DNA of 64,000 nucleotides from contig CAMWTS010000001.1 of the NCBI GenBank assembly GCA_947177225.1, forward strand, positions 110,507-174,506, read 5' to 3'. The notes beneath the pieces were generated by a model, which was given only the letters and a program-made list of their open reading frames with translations, did no database searches and was not told where the DNA came from. Shown in pieces: positions 1-9,686 of the stretch (positions within the stretch are counted from its first letter, which is position 1; every line of letters starts with the position of its first letter). Made by a program: the position numbers and the translations under genes. Origin of the DNA: an uncultured Alistipes sp. (GTDB lineage Bacteria; Bacteroidota; Bacteroidia; Bacteroidales; Rikenellaceae).

Positions 1-14
1 TTCTCGTCCGCCAT
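1..14 (-). CDS. start of an unidentified gene, cut by the window edge
   Basis: Only an ATG and three further codons (reading M-A-D-E) remain on the minus strand before the window ends. The call rests on the well-formed minus-strand promoter about 30 nt upstream and on the AT-rich stretch before the ATG. The product cannot be judged. Confidence 0.35.
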
Positions 15-45
15 ATGTAATTAAGTTATATTCGCTTCAATTATG

Positions 46-77
46 CAAAGATACGAATAAACGACAGTAAAAGCAAA
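46..77 (-). promoter_or_regulatory. Bacteroidota -33/-7 promoter for the gene leaving the left edge
   Basis: On the minus strand TTTG is followed after 20 nt by TATCTTTG, the expected spacing for the primary sigma factor of this phylum. It lies downstream of the efflux operon and reads into the ATG at 14-12, so that gene probably has its own transcript. Confidence 0.65.
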
Positions 78-105
78 CTTCAAACTATTTTTACCGAGTA
101 TGAGG

Positions 106-1479
106 TCAGTTTTGCCAACCTCCGCCCAACGCCTTGTAGAGTTGCACCAAAGCCAGATGCTCATCGCGAACGGCATTGCTCAAACCGGTCTGGGCATTGA
201 AATAGCGGCGTTGTGCGTCCAACACGTCGATGTAATTGATACTGCCGGCACGATACTGCAAATTAGCCAGATCGACATACTTGCGGGCTGCATCGCACAG
301 ATCCGATTTCAACTGCGCCGCCTCGCGAGCGCTTCTGTAAGATACAATGGCATCGTCGGTCTCCTTGAACACCTCCAACACCTTCTGCTCATAAGCCAGG
401 CGCGCCTGTTCGTAGGCGGCAAGCTGAGCCTTGTAAGCAGCTTTCTTACGGCCGAATCCGAATACCGGAGCCGCCAGCGTTCCCGCCACATACGAGAACG
501 GCGAACGCAGCAGACCTTTGATATCGTCATTCTCCAAACCGCCGGTCAAACTGAACACCAGACGGGGAAAACGGTCGGCATAGGCAATACCCACTCCGGC
601 CAACGCCGCACGCAACCGTGCCTCCGAAGCCCGCAAATCGGGACGTCGCTGCAACAATACCGACGGAATGCCCACCGGAAGATCCTCCGACCGTATTTCG
701 CTCACATTCATCTTGCCGCGAACAACCTCCCAATCGGGATAGCCGCCCATAAGCAGCGAAATGGCATTCTCCGTAATCTCGATCTGACGTTCGAGATCGG
801 GGATCAACGCGGCAGTGGCGGCATACTCCACTTGCGCCTGCTGATAAACCGTCTCCGATGTAAGGCCTCCCTCGAAACGCAACTTGGCCTGCGCCACTCC
901 CTCGCGACGGGTATCGAGCGTCTGTCTGACGATCGACAATTCATTGTCGAGTGCCACCAGCCTGAAATAAGCCGAAGCCGTTTCGGCCACCAGCATCATG
1001 CGCATGGCACGCTCGTCCTCCACCGTGGCCATATATTCGGATTCGCCTTTACGTTTTGCCCAACGCAGATTGCCCCATAAATCGGCCTCCCAGCGAACGG
1101 TAGCTTTCAGATCGAACTGCGGATCGCGCAATGGAGCCTCACCGTAATAATCGTTGGTCTCATAATCGCCCAAAACGCCGATCGACACATTGGGAAGACG
1201 ATTGGCCTTGCTTATTCGATACATTTGCTGCATCTGCTCTACACGGGCGGCAGCCGACCGTATGTTTTTGTTGTCCGACAGCGTGCGTTCGATAATCCGG
1301 CATAGTATGGTATCGCCGTAGAACTCCCACCATGCAACATCGGCCACGGTCAGCGAATCGACACGTCCGGCTATATTATCGGGCAGATTGAGTTGCGGCG
1401 CCTGACACTGCTTCACCGCAGAGCAGGCGACCGACCCGACGGCAGCCAGGCAAATTAAAACCGTATTTATATATTTCAT
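106..1479 (-). CDS. outer-membrane efflux lipoprotein (OprM/NodT type)
   Basis: Outer-membrane channel of the RND pump encoded just upstream; it should form the trimeric exit duct for drugs or other toxic compounds. I start it at MKYINTVLICLAA rather than at the ORF-track start: this ATG overlaps the pump's TGA as ATGA and opens a lipoprotein signal with a lipobox ending S-V-A-C. About 457 residues with two TolC-type repeats rich in long helices (for example RRPDLRASEARLRAA and the C-terminal YIDVLDAQRRYFNAQ), normal for the family. It is the last gene of a three-gene operon. Substrate unknown. Confidence 0.9.
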   Translation of the reverse strand: MKYINTVLICLAAVGSVACSAVKQCQAPQLNLPDNIAGRVDSLTVADVAWWEFYGDTILCRIIERTLSDNKNIRSAAARVEQMQQMYRISKANRLPNVSIGVLGDYETNDYYGEAPLRDPQFDLKATVRWEADLWGNLRWAKRKGESEYMATVEDERAMRMMLVAETASAYFRLVALDNELSIVRQTLDTRREGVAQAKLRFEGGLTSETVYQQAQVEYAATAALIPDLERQIEITENAISLLMGGYPDWEVVRGKMNVSEIRSEDLPVGIPSVLLQRRPDLRASEARLRAALAGVGIAYADRFPRLVFSLTGGLENDDIKGLLRSPFSYVAGTLAAPVFGFGRKKAAYKAQLAAYEQARLAYEQKVLEVFKETDDAIVSYRSAREAAQLKSDLCDAARKYVDLANLQYRAGSINYIDVLDAQRRYFNAQTGLSNAVRDEHLALVQLYKALGGGWQN

Positions 1480-4400
1480 CGTTTCAGTCGACTTTTGAGT
1501 TTGTAAATCCACACGAAAAAGAACGGGACGAATACTATACCGACAGTTATGGCCACAAGCATTCCGAAAAATACTCCGGTGCCGATGCCCTGACGGCTCG
1601 CCGAACCCGGGCCGGACGCTATGACGAGCGGCAGCAATCCCAGAATGAAAGCCAGCGAAGTCATGACGATAGGGCGGAATCGCAGACGTGCGGCAGTAAG
1701 GGCTGCCGATACGACATCACACCCCTTCTCGACCTCTTCTTTGGCGAACTCGACGATCAGAATAGCATTCTTGGCCACCAGTCCCACCAGCATCACCAGT
1801 CCTATCTGGAAATATATATTGTTCTCCAATCCGCAGATCCATATGCCGATATACGCACCTATGCCAGCCACCGGAAGCGAAAGAATCACGGCGATGGGGA
1901 CAGTCCAGCTCTCATACTGGGCGGCAAGGAAAAGAAAGACGAAAAGGAATGCAAGAGCAAGCACCACTCCGGTCTGTCCGCCTTCATGCTTCTCCTGATA
2001 CGACAATCCGCTCCACTCTACGCCGATATTCGCCGGCAGGTGCTGCCGGGCAATCTGTTCCAGCTTGGCCATGGCCTGACCCGAGCTGTATCCATGCGCC
2101 GCTGCACCGGTGACGGTAGCCGAGTTGAACATGTTGAAACGCTTGACAGTTCCGGCTCCGGTAGTATACTTCGTCGCACCCAACGACGTCACGGGAATCA
2201 TGGCTCCGCCCGTACCGCGCACGAAAAACAGATTCAGATTGTCGCGCTGCATACGATACGGTGCCTCGGCCTGAATATAAACGCGATAGATACGGTTGAA
2301 CATATTGAAATCGTTGACGTAGATCGATCCCGTAAATGCCTTCATCGTAGAGAATATGTCCGACATGGCCACTCCCTGCAATCGCGCCTTGTCGCGGTCG
2401 ACATCGAAATACAGCTGGGGGATATCACCCTGCATCGATGAGGACACGCCCTCCAATTCGGGGCATCGTGCAGCATGGAACAGCAGCGTATCGACCGCAC
2501 GCCGCAGATCGTCGTAGGTGGCATCGCCGCGTGCTTCGAGTATCATCTCGAAACCGCCCGACGATCCCAGTCCGGGGATAACCGCAGGAGTGGAGATATA
2601 GACCTTGCTCTCCGGATACTCCACAAGTTCAGCTCTGATGCGCTGCATAACTGCGGCGATATCTTCCGTGCGACGTTCGTCCCAGGGTTTGAGAATTACC
2701 GTAAACGAACTTCTCGACTGATTGGTGCCCACACGCGGACTCGATCCGGTGACGTTGAGCACATATTCCACATCGGGATCATTCGACATGAAAGCCATTG
2801 CCCGATCCGTCACTTCGCGCGTACGCTCCAAAGAAGCCCCTTCCGGAAGTTCCAGCTCGACAGTAAAATATCCCTGATCCTCCTGCGGCATGAAACTCTG
2901 CGGCAGCAGGCGGTTCATCAGCCAAATGCCGACCAGTATGATACCGAATGCAGCAAACATACGGCGGGAATGGGTGAGTGCTCCGACGATCATGCGGCCG
3001 TAAAACTTGTTGCCACGTGCAAGTGCGTGGTTGATACGGCGGAAAAACCGGTTTTTACGACCATGCGACGGACGTAAAAAGAGCGAGCACATCACCGGAC
3101 TAAGCGTGAGAGCCACCACCGTAGAGATAATTACCGACACGGCAATGGTAATGGTGAACTGCCGATAGAGCGTACCGGTGATTCCGGCCAGAAAGCTCAC
3201 CGGTACGAAGACGGCGCACAGCACAAGCGACATGGCAATCAAGGCTCCGCCCAGTCCCTTCATGGCTTTCTTGGTAGCCTCGTATGGCGACAGATGCTCC
3301 TGCTCCATGATGCGGTCGACATTCTCCACGACGACGATGGCATCGTCGACCACGATACCGATAGCGAGGATCAATCCCAGCAGCGTAAGCAGGTTGAGCG
3401 AGAATCCGCACACCAGCATCACGCCGAAAGTACCGATGAGCGAGATGGGCACGGCGATGATCGGAATCAACGTCGCCCGCCAACTCTGCAACGAGAGATA
3501 TACAACCAGAATCACCAGCAGCAGTGCCTCGAACAACGTGCGATAGACATGATGTATAGATGCTGAAATATAGGTCGTCATGTCGAACGGGATATCGTAG
3601 GTGATACCCTCCGGGAAACTGCTGCTGATCTCCTTCATAGCCTCCTTGACGGCTGCGGCGACCTCGATTGCATTGGCTCCGGGCAACATGTTTATATTCA
3701 TAACGGCGGCATTCTCTCCGTTTATACCGCTTTCGGTCGCATATGATTGAGCTTCGAGCGATATGCGCGCCACGTCTTTCAACCGTATAATCGAACCGTC
3801 GGGGTTGGCACGAACCACAATCTGTTCGAACTCGCCCACAGACGACAGACGCCCCTGAGCCGTGATGGGAATCGTGATGTCGATTCCCTCGGCCGGAGCC
3901 TGCCCCAGCACACCGGCTGCCGACTCCCGATTCTGATCCTGCAATACGGATTGCAGATCCTTGACCGTCAAACCGAAATTCGCCAATTTGTCGGGCTGCA
4001 CCCAAATCTGCATGGCATAATAACGGCTGCCGACATTCGATACACGGCCGACACCGGGCACACGCCGCAGCATATCAAGCACATTGAGCGTTGCATAGTT
4101 CGACAGATAGATCTCGTCGAACTTGGGATCGGAAGATCGCAATGCGATGGTCAGAAGTTTGCTCGACGCCTGCTTTTCGACCGAGAGGCCGTTTTGCACG
4201 ACCTCCACCGGCAACCGTGATTCGGCACGCTTCAATCTGTTCTGAATATCCACGGCTGCAAGATCCGGATCGGTAGATATGTCGAACGTCACCGAAGCGG
4301 TAAAGCCGCCCGAATTGGAGCTCGACGACTCCATATATATCATTCCCGGCGTACCGTTCAACTCCTGTTCGATCGGAGTGGCTACGGCCTGCGTCACGGT

Positions 4401-4568
4401 CTGCGCATCGGCACCGGGGTATGAGGCCGAGATCGTCACCACGGGAGGAACGATCTGCGGATACTGATCGACGGGCAACATCGCAAGGCCGATGCCGCCT
4501 ACAATTACTATGATGACCGAGAGAACCGTTGAAAAGACCGGTCTGTCGATAAAGAAATCGGATTTCAT
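1476..4568 (-). CDS. RND efflux pump, inner-membrane subunit (HAE1, AcrB-like)
   Basis: Proton-driven multidrug exporter of the hydrophobe/amphiphile family. Length (1030 aa) and layout match AcrB/MexB: an N-terminal helix opening MKSDFFIDRPVF, a large periplasmic porter and docking region, a central helix bundle with the paired aspartates of the proton relay (GIVVDDAIVVVENV, near residue 405), a second periplasmic loop, and a C-terminal bundle ending KLKSRLKR. It lies 9 nt after the fusion-protein gene and its stop overlaps the channel gene, so the three are probably translated from one message. No TetR-type regulator is adjacent. Exact substrates cannot be read from sequence. Confidence 0.95.
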   Translation of the reverse strand: MKSDFFIDRPVFSTVLSVIIVIVGGIGLAMLPVDQYPQIVPPVVTISASYPGADAQTVTQAVATPIEQELNGTPGMIYMESSSSNSGGFTASVTFDISTDPDLAAVDIQNRLKRAESRLPVEVVQNGLSVEKQASSKLLTIALRSSDPKFDEIYLSNYATLNVLDMLRRVPGVGRVSNVGSRYYAMQIWVQPDKLANFGLTVKDLQSVLQDQNRESAAGVLGQAPAEGIDITIPITAQGRLSSVGEFEQIVVRANPDGSIIRLKDVARISLEAQSYATESGINGENAAVMNINMLPGANAIEVAAAVKEAMKEISSSFPEGITYDIPFDMTTYISASIHHVYRTLFEALLLVILVVYLSLQSWRATLIPIIAVPISLIGTFGVMLVCGFSLNLLTLLGLILAIGIVVDDAIVVVENVDRIMEQEHLSPYEATKKAMKGLGGALIAMSLVLCAVFVPVSFLAGITGTLYRQFTITIAVSVIISTVVALTLSPVMCSLFLRPSHGRKNRFFRRINHALARGNKFYGRMIVGALTHSRRMFAAFGIILVGIWLMNRLLPQSFMPQEDQGYFTVELELPEGASLERTREVTDRAMAFMSNDPDVEYVLNVTGSSPRVGTNQSRSSFTVILKPWDERRTEDIAAVMQRIRAELVEYPESKVYISTPAVIPGLGSSGGFEMILEARGDATYDDLRRAVDTLLFHAARCPELEGVSSSMQGDIPQLYFDVDRDKARLQGVAMSDIFSTMKAFTGSIYVNDFNMFNRIYRVYIQAEAPYRMQRDNLNLFFVRGTGGAMIPVTSLGATKYTTGAGTVKRFNMFNSATVTGAAAHGYSSGQAMAKLEQIARQHLPANIGVEWSGLSYQEKHEGGQTGVVLALAFLFVFLFLAAQYESWTVPIAVILSLPVAGIGAYIGIWICGLENNIYFQIGLVMLVGLVAKNAILIVEFAKEEVEKGCDVVSAALTAARLRFRPIVMTSLAFILGLLPLVIASGPGSASRQGIGTGVFFGMLVAITVGIVFVPFFFVWIYKLKSRLKR

Positions 4569-4577
4569 GGTATAAAT

Positions 4578-5807
4578 CTACTCGTTTTCGGGACTGTTTT
4601 CAACGACGGGCTTCACCGGCCGCACCTTCATTCCGTGTTGCAGTTTGTGATATCCCTCGACCACGATGTTCTCACCATAAGCCAGACCGCGCTCCACAAC
4701 CGTACGTGTATCTATCTCCGGGCCGATCTCTATGAAGCGACGCTCGACGATACTGTCGGGGCGTACCACATAAATGAAAACTCCGCCCTTCTCTATGACA
4801 AGCGACTTGGTAGGCACGACAACTGCGTCTTCACGGACGTCGAGCAACAACCTGACCTTGGTAAACTGACCTGGCAGAAGAATATGATCGGGATTGGACA
4901 TCTCGGCTCGCACGGAGAACGTACCGGTCTGAGGATCGACCTGAGGGTCGGCGAAGTCGACCAGTCCGCGGAACGGATATTCCGAGCCGTCGGCCAATGT
5001 AACGGTAATGTAAGGATCCCATTTGCGAGTGGAGTCGCGATGTCCGAGATTGACGTTGCGAGCCTTGGAACGCAGATAATCGAGTGCCGTCATGCTGAAA
5101 TCGACACGCACCGTATCGCTCTTGACCACCGTAGCCAGCAAAGATTTGCCGCCGGGGCCGACCAGTGTGCCTATGTCGACACTGCGCTCGGAGATGTATC
5201 CGGAAATGGGCGAACGTACATCGGTGTAACCCAACGTCATTTCGGCCTGCGTGAGGTCGGCCTCATTGACCACGACGTCGGCTGCGGCACTCTCGTAGAT
5301 GGCTATGGCGTTGTCCAGATCGAGCTGCGACGCGGCATTCTGCTCGTAGAGCGGGCGTATGCGATTCAGGTCGCGTTCGGCTTTAAGCGCCTGCGCCTTG
5401 GCCTTGTTGAGCGAAGCCTTTGCACGATTGACGCGGGCACGATACAGACGCGGATCGATTTCGAACAACGACTGTCCGCGCTCTACATACGTACCTTCGG
5501 CAAAGAGCATCTTTTCGAGGTAGCCCTCCACACGGGCACGTATTTCGACGATCTGCTGAGCACGGATACGCCCCACATAGTCGCCATAGATATTCACGTC
5601 GTCCATGGCAACCGGCTCGACCTCTACCGTCGGCAGGAACGGCGCGGCAGGACGCGGAGACAACAGCCAGAAAACGAGACCGACGGCAACAGCTATGGCT
5701 GCGATGATAACAATCCATGTCCGTCGGCCTATTTTTATTCGATAATGCGATGCGCGCAATGCGGCGTTTTTCATGGTGGCAATGCTCCAATCGGGTTTCC
5801 TCAGCAT
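4578..5807 (-). CDS. RND efflux membrane fusion protein (AcrA-like)
   Basis: Periplasmic adaptor linking the inner-membrane pump to the outer-membrane channel. It has a basic N-terminus, one membrane anchor (about residues 30-48, WIVIIAAIAVAVGL) instead of a lipobox, a split lipoyl domain (RIRAQQIVEIRARVEGYL and VRSPISGYISE), a helical hairpin between the halves and a beta-barrel. First gene of the operon. I keep the outer ATG (409 aa) because AT-rich sequence precedes it, as is usual in this phylum; an internal ATG at 5774 is possible. The 242-bp divergent gap to rubrerythrin must hold its promoter, but I see no clean -7 box. Confidence 0.92.
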   Translation of the reverse strand: MLRKPDWSIATMKNAALRASHYRIKIGRRTWIVIIAAIAVAVGLVFWLLSPRPAAPFLPTVEVEPVAMDDVNIYGDYVGRIRAQQIVEIRARVEGYLEKMLFAEGTYVERGQSLFEIDPRLYRARVNRAKASLNKAKAQALKAERDLNRIRPLYEQNAASQLDLDNAIAIYESAAADVVVNEADLTQAEMTLGYTDVRSPISGYISERSVDIGTLVGPGGKSLLATVVKSDTVRVDFSMTALDYLRSKARNVNLGHRDSTRKWDPYITVTLADGSEYPFRGLVDFADPQVDPQTGTFSVRAEMSNPDHILLPGQFTKVRLLLDVREDAVVVPTKSLVIEKGGVFIYVVRPDSIVERRFIEIGPEIDTRTVVERGLAYGENIVVEGYHKLQHGMKVRPVKPVVENSPENE

Positions 5808-6049
5808 ATATCAACTGTATTTATATTAATAATAGATATACGATCGTGATTGCATTTTATTGTTTCATGGCCATATTTTTTTTCGACGCACCTCGATTCT
5901 TGCATTTTTTCCTGCCGCGACACATCAAACGATTAAGACAAAGGCATAGGTATGCAACATGAAGCACGAGTTACAGATGTCCGAATCAACGGCTTTGGTC
6001 TGCATTTTGCGCAGATTGCAACGTATAATCCGAAAACGCATCTTAACAT

Positions 6050-6634
6050 ATGAAAACAAAGAGTATCAAGGGCACACGCACCGAAGAGAATCTGTTGAAG
6101 GCATTTGCCGGCGAGAGTCAGGCTCGCAACCGTTATACGTTCTTCGCATCGGTAGCCCGCAAAGAGGGCTACGAACAGATCGCCGCAGTATTCGAGACCA
6201 CGGCCGATCAGGAGAAAGAGCATGCGAAACGATTTTTCAAGTTCCTCGAAGGTGGCGAAGCCACTATCCGCAACGCGTCGTATCCGGCAGGACGCATCGG
6301 AACCACTGCCGAAAATCTGTTGGCAGCCGCGCAGGGCGAACACGAGGAGTGGGATCTGCTATACTCCGATTTCGGTCGCACGGCCAGAGAGGAGGGTTTC
6401 ACCGAGATAGCCGCCGCATTCGCCGCCATAGCCAAGGTCGAGGCCGAGCACGAGCGCCGCTACCTGGCACTTCTGAGTCGCATGACCGATGGCGACTTCT
6501 TCGTCCGCGACGGCGAAGTGATGTGGCAATGCCGCAACTGCGGATTCATATGCAAAGGCAGCCAGGCCCCGCTCAAATGTCCGGCATGCGAACACCCGCA
6601 AGCATTCTTCGAGCCGATGGCCGACAACTATTGA
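6050..6634 (+). CDS. rubrerythrin
   Basis: Cytoplasmic non-haem iron peroxidase that reduces hydrogen peroxide in anaerobes. The 194-aa protein has the standard architecture: a ferritin-like four-helix diiron domain (about residues 10-145) with the glutamate-rich repeats (GESQARNRYTFFASVA, DQEKEHAKRF, KVEAEHERRY) and a C-terminal rubredoxin-like FeS4 domain with two CxxC pairs (CRNCGF and CPACEH). It stands alone, divergent from the efflux operon and followed by a strong hairpin terminator. No peroxide-sensing operator was recognised in the upstream gap. Confidence 0.95.
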   Translation: MKTKSIKGTRTEENLLKAFAGESQARNRYTFFASVARKEGYEQIAAVFETTADQEKEHAKRFFKFLEGGEATIRNASYPAGRIGTTAENLLAAAQGEHEEWDLLYSDFGRTAREEGFTEIAAAFAAIAKVEAEHERRYLALLSRMTDGDFFVRDGEVMWQCRNCGFICKGSQAPLKCPACEHPQAFFEPMADNY

Positions 6635-6642
6635 AAAAGCCA

Positions 6643-6679
6643 AGAGCCGCTCTGCGACGGAGCGGCTCTCTTATTTTTA
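6643..6679. terminator. intrinsic terminator after rubrerythrin
   Basis: AGAGCCGCTC pairs perfectly with GAGCGGCTCT across a 7-nt loop, followed by CTTATTTTTA. It may also serve the convergent CapA-like gene, whose stop codon lies in its tail. Confidence 0.85.
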
Positions 6680-7756
6680 TAAATACAGGAGAGAATTGGT
6701 ATCCGAGACGAATTGTTCGTACCGACGGCGGGCATCGTCCGGCATACAGATCGTATCGGCCACTTCTGGCGGCAGAATACGATAGCCGGGACACAGCACC
6801 CACACGGGTATGGCCTCGACAGCATATTGCAATCGTGACAGCGTATCGCATCTTATGACATCGACAGCCGCAATCAGCCCGCCGTCGCAATATCTGCGCT
6901 GCTGGTTCGACACAAAATTACCCAACGAATAGAATACCACACCGGCGGAATCTACCTCGAAAGGCTGTATGACATGAGGGTGGCTGCCGATTACGATGTC
7001 CGCACCGTGCCTCCTGAGAAAATCGGCCAGTCGCCGCTGCTCGGCATTGGCGCGACGTTCGTATTCGTTGCCCCAGTGCATGAACGCAATGATACAATCG
7101 ACGCTGTCGCGATCGATCGCAGCCATATCGCGCGAGATAACGAGCGTATCGATCAGATTTACCATACGGTCACCGGGAACCGGTATGCCGTTGGTGCCGT
7201 AAGTATAGTTTATCATCGCGAAACGCACTCCGCCATGGCCGAAACGAAGGATATTGTTGCGACGATAATCCGCCGAGTCGGCATATACGCCCGTGTGACG
7301 TATCGCGCGACGCTCCAAAGCCTCCACCGTAGAGGCGATGCCGCGACTCGCCCTGTCGCAACAATGGTTATTGGCCATCACGGCGACGTCGATACCCATA
7401 TCAGCCATGGCATCGGCCACCTCGACCGGCGAGCAGAAGCATGGGTACCCGCTGTAATGGCCGTCGGGCGAAAGTGTGGTTTCGAGGTTGATGACGGCAA
7501 CGTCGGCATCGCGGAAATAGTGGGCGACATACTCGAACGAACGGGTATAATCGTAGCTTCCGTCGGCACTCCGTGCCGCCGACACCTGCGGCATATGCTG
7601 CATAAGATCGCCACCGAAAACCAGTCGCACCGTATCGCACTTTACCTCCGGCTCAGACTCCGGTGACTCGGCCGCATATCGTATCGCGGGAGAGGCTTCG
7701 AGCACGAACCACACGCATAGCGGCACGGCAAGCAGTATGTAGATCAATCGTTTCAT
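6677..7756 (-). CDS. CapA/PgsA-family metallophosphatase-like lipid-anchored or secreted protein
   Basis: About 359 aa from the ATG of MKRLIYILLAVPLCVW, which gives a signal peptide or anchor; the longer ORF-track start would put coding sequence across the promoter. Family landmarks of the CapA metallophosphatase-like fold are visible in order: FGGDLMQH, NLETTLSPDG, ANNHCCD, HWGNEY, GSHPHVIQP and YSLGNFVSNQ. Members are linked to poly-gamma-glutamate or capsule assembly, but many have no known substrate, so a function in capsule synthesis is inference only. Single gene, with a promoter ending 6 nt before the ATG. Confidence 0.85.
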   Translation of the reverse strand: MKRLIYILLAVPLCVWFVLEASPAIRYAAESPESEPEVKCDTVRLVFGGDLMQHMPQVSAARSADGSYDYTRSFEYVAHYFRDADVAVINLETTLSPDGHYSGYPCFCSPVEVADAMADMGIDVAVMANNHCCDRASRGIASTVEALERRAIRHTGVYADSADYRRNNILRFGHGGVRFAMINYTYGTNGIPVPGDRMVNLIDTLVISRDMAAIDRDSVDCIIAFMHWGNEYERRANAEQRRLADFLRRHGADIVIGSHPHVIQPFEVDSAGVVFYSLGNFVSNQQRRYCDGGLIAAVDVIRCDTLSRLQYAVEAIPVWVLCPGYRILPPEVADTICMPDDARRRYEQFVSDTNSLLYL

Positions 7757-7762
7757 ATAGGA

Positions 7763-7793
7763 CAAAGATAAGCAAATCCGGCAAATTATCAAA
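7763..7793 (-). promoter_or_regulatory. -33/-7 promoter of the CapA-like gene
   Basis: TTTG, 19 nt, TATCTTTG on the minus strand, followed by only TCCTAT before the ATG. The predicted transcription start falls 0-3 nt from the start codon, so the mRNA may be nearly leaderless. Confidence 0.7.
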
Positions 7794-7810
7794 CCGCAGT
7801 CTTTATGCGA

Positions 7811-7844
7811 CAATAACGGCGGGACACCTATCGTATCCCGCCGT
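7811..7844 (-). terminator. terminator of the ECF sigma operon
   Basis: ACGGCGGGA pairs with TCCCGCCGT across 11 nt. On the minus strand it is followed by TATTGT, a weak T-tract. It lies just past the DUF4252 gene. Confidence 0.65.
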
Positions 7845-7876
7845 CGAAAATCAACCCAATTATCACACCTATGATC

Positions 7877-8323
7877 TTAGAATTTGAGTTGCGATATCTG
7901 TTTCAGGCTCAAATCGCCGACTACATCGACAACCACGATTTCGGAGCATGAGCAGGTCATCACGATAACCTCTTTTATCTTCTCTTCGACAGTCAGCGTA
8001 TATATCTTCACGGACTGCTTTCCATCGTTGGTCGAAACCATAACCGACAATCCCGACCGGTCGAGCATCTGATCGCATCTCTTGCGGAACGCCTCCATGG
8101 CCTCAGCATCGTCGGAGTCGAATGTTACCGACATCACGCCGTCGATCGACGCCAGTGCCATGTTGTAGTTGCTGTCCATCATGCGAAGCATCTGTTTCGA
8201 GACCTGTACGGTCGAGTATCCATCTCGTCCGACACAATCGTCGAACAAAGCCTTGTAGGCATCGTTCTGGGCTGCGGCCGCCAAAGGAGACAACATGAGC
8301 AGCAATATTATGAACTTTTTCAT
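7877..8323 (-). CDS. DUF4252 family secreted protein
   Basis: 148 aa from the ATG of MKKFIILLLMLSPLAAAAQ, a clear Sec signal peptide; the ORF-track start adds four residues. The mature part (CVGRDGYSTVQVSKQML, then alternating strands and helices) resembles DUF4252, a Bacteroidota periplasmic family of unknown function that often sits beside ECF sigma factors. Last gene of the operon sigma - anti-sigma - outer-membrane protein - DUF4252. It probably belongs to an envelope-related regulon, but what it senses or binds is unknown. Confidence 0.75.
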   Translation of the reverse strand: MKKFIILLLMLSPLAAAAQNDAYKALFDDCVGRDGYSTVQVSKQMLRMMDSNYNMALASIDGVMSVTFDSDDAEAMEAFRKRCDQMLDRSGLSVMVSTNDGKQSVKIYTLTVEEKIKEVIVMTCSCSEIVVVDVVGDLSLKQISQLKF

Positions 8324-8342
8324 ATGATATTCCATTTATCGT

Positions 8343-9188
8343 TTAAAACCACAAACCCAAACCTACCGACATGCGATGCGCCTTGGGGGCACTGTCCTGC
8401 TTGAACATCTCCATGAACGAGTAGTTGCCGTAGACATAGAGACGCTGGAAGCCAAAACGAACCGTTGCGCCGACATTGAACGGATTGAGATGGCAGTTGC
8501 GATACTTCTCCTTGGGGAATTTGATCTTGGTATGGCCACCTATGTTGAGATCGAAATTAAGACCCGCCGAGATGAACATGCGTTTTTTGATATTCCAGTC
8601 GAGCAAAACGGGCATATGCAGATACGTAGCCACGAGCTTCGACTTCTTGTACGACGGATCTATCGGCTCCGGCCGCATCATGCCTTCCGAATATTTTATG
8701 GTCAGATCGTTCGAAAACGTGTAATTCTCCACCGACAGTCCCATGCCGATCGACAAACCGAGCGTTCGGCTCTTGTTGAGCACCGTATTGAATGTTACGA
8801 AATTGAATGCCACATGGATAGATTTGCCGTTGTTAAGATCCAGGAATCCGTGATCCTCGGCCGCATAGGCTCCGTAATCGGTATTGGCAAGCTGGCAAAA
8901 ACCGAACTCCATAAGCGACAAGTGATTGTACGACGCTCCGTTGATTCCGGCAAACGAGATTTTGGTACGCGATTCGTTTTTAGTGGGATATGCGCCGAGC
9001 GTCATCACGGGAGTCCGCTCGCCGAATGTCAGTTCCAGCCCGCCGATGCTTAGCGTGGCGGTATCGTCCGATGCCCTTAACGATGATTGTTGCTGTTCGT
9101 TGAGATAGATCGTCGAGCTGTCGGTCTGCTGAGCCTCGGCAGCACAGACGACGGCAATCGAGAGCAATGATAAAAAGATACGTTTCAT
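8343..9188 (-). CDS. outer-membrane beta-barrel protein (PorT-like)
   Basis: 281 aa with signal peptide MKRIFLSLLSIAVVCAAEA and a mature part dominated by alternating hydrophobic/polar strands, ending in an aromatic residue (GLGLWF), typical of an outer-membrane barrel of about 8-10 strands. No enzyme motif. Co-directional with the sigma and anti-sigma genes upstream (33 nt) and DUF4252 downstream (19 nt), so likely part of the sigma factor's regulon. Precise role unknown. Confidence 0.75.
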   Translation of the reverse strand: MKRIFLSLLSIAVVCAAEAQQTDSSTIYLNEQQQSSLRASDDTATLSIGGLELTFGERTPVMTLGAYPTKNESRTKISFAGINGASYNHLSLMEFGFCQLANTDYGAYAAEDHGFLDLNNGKSIHVAFNFVTFNTVLNKSRTLGLSIGMGLSVENYTFSNDLTIKYSEGMMRPEPIDPSYKKSKLVATYLHMPVLLDWNIKKRMFISAGLNFDLNIGGHTKIKFPKEKYRNCHLNPFNVGATVRFGFQRLYVYGNYSFMEMFKQDSAPKAHRMSVGLGLWF

Positions 9189-9221
9189 ACACTGAATATT
9201 TGGAATTATTATGGATCGTAA

Positions 9222-9686
9222 CTATTTTGCCAATATGGACAATGTAGCAAGCATCTCCGCCGAGTGTTCTATATCCGACTGCACTCCGTCCAAGACGCGG
9301 CGCGTGAGACGTTCGGCTTCGTCCCGATCGGTTATTGCACGGCCGTTGAGATAGCAATACGCCACATCAGGCATCGCGTCCGGCACAAAATCACCGCTGC
9401 GATATATTGTCACCGCCCCCAGAACCATGCAGGCTGCTGCGGCTGCAACCGATGCCGCAATACCGAATCGTCGGCGTACAGAGCGTTTCAAAGAGGCCTT
9501 GGCCACCACCGGACGCGTCTGCGCACGTTTCTCGGCCGCATAGGCAAACATAGGAGCGGCATATCGCAAATCGGCAGGAATATCGGCTGTCGAGGCGAAA
9601 AATCGTCGCAACGTCTGCTCCTCGTCAAGAGTCGTCTCGCCATCGAAATAGCGGTCTAACAGTCGTTTGATCTCATTGTACTCCAT
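9222..9686 (-). CDS. putative anti-sigma factor, single-pass membrane protein
   Basis: 154 aa, overlapping the ECF sigma gene by 14 nt. The N-terminal half (IKRLLDRYFDGETTLDEEQ) is the helical segment typical of Bacteroidota proteins placed after ECF sigma factors; one transmembrane helix follows (about residues 73-92, FGIAASVAAAAACMVLGAV), then a short charged C-terminal tail. No zinc-binding HxxxCxxC motif is present. Role as the membrane-held inhibitor of the adjacent sigma factor is inferred from position and topology. Confidence 0.7.
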   Translation of the reverse strand: MEYNEIKRLLDRYFDGETTLDEEQTLRRFFASTADIPADLRYAAPMFAYAAEKRAQTRPVVAKASLKRSVRRRFGIAASVAAAAACMVLGAVTIYRSGDFVPDAMPDVAYCYLNGRAITDRDEAERLTRRVLDGVQSDIEHSAEMLATLSILAK

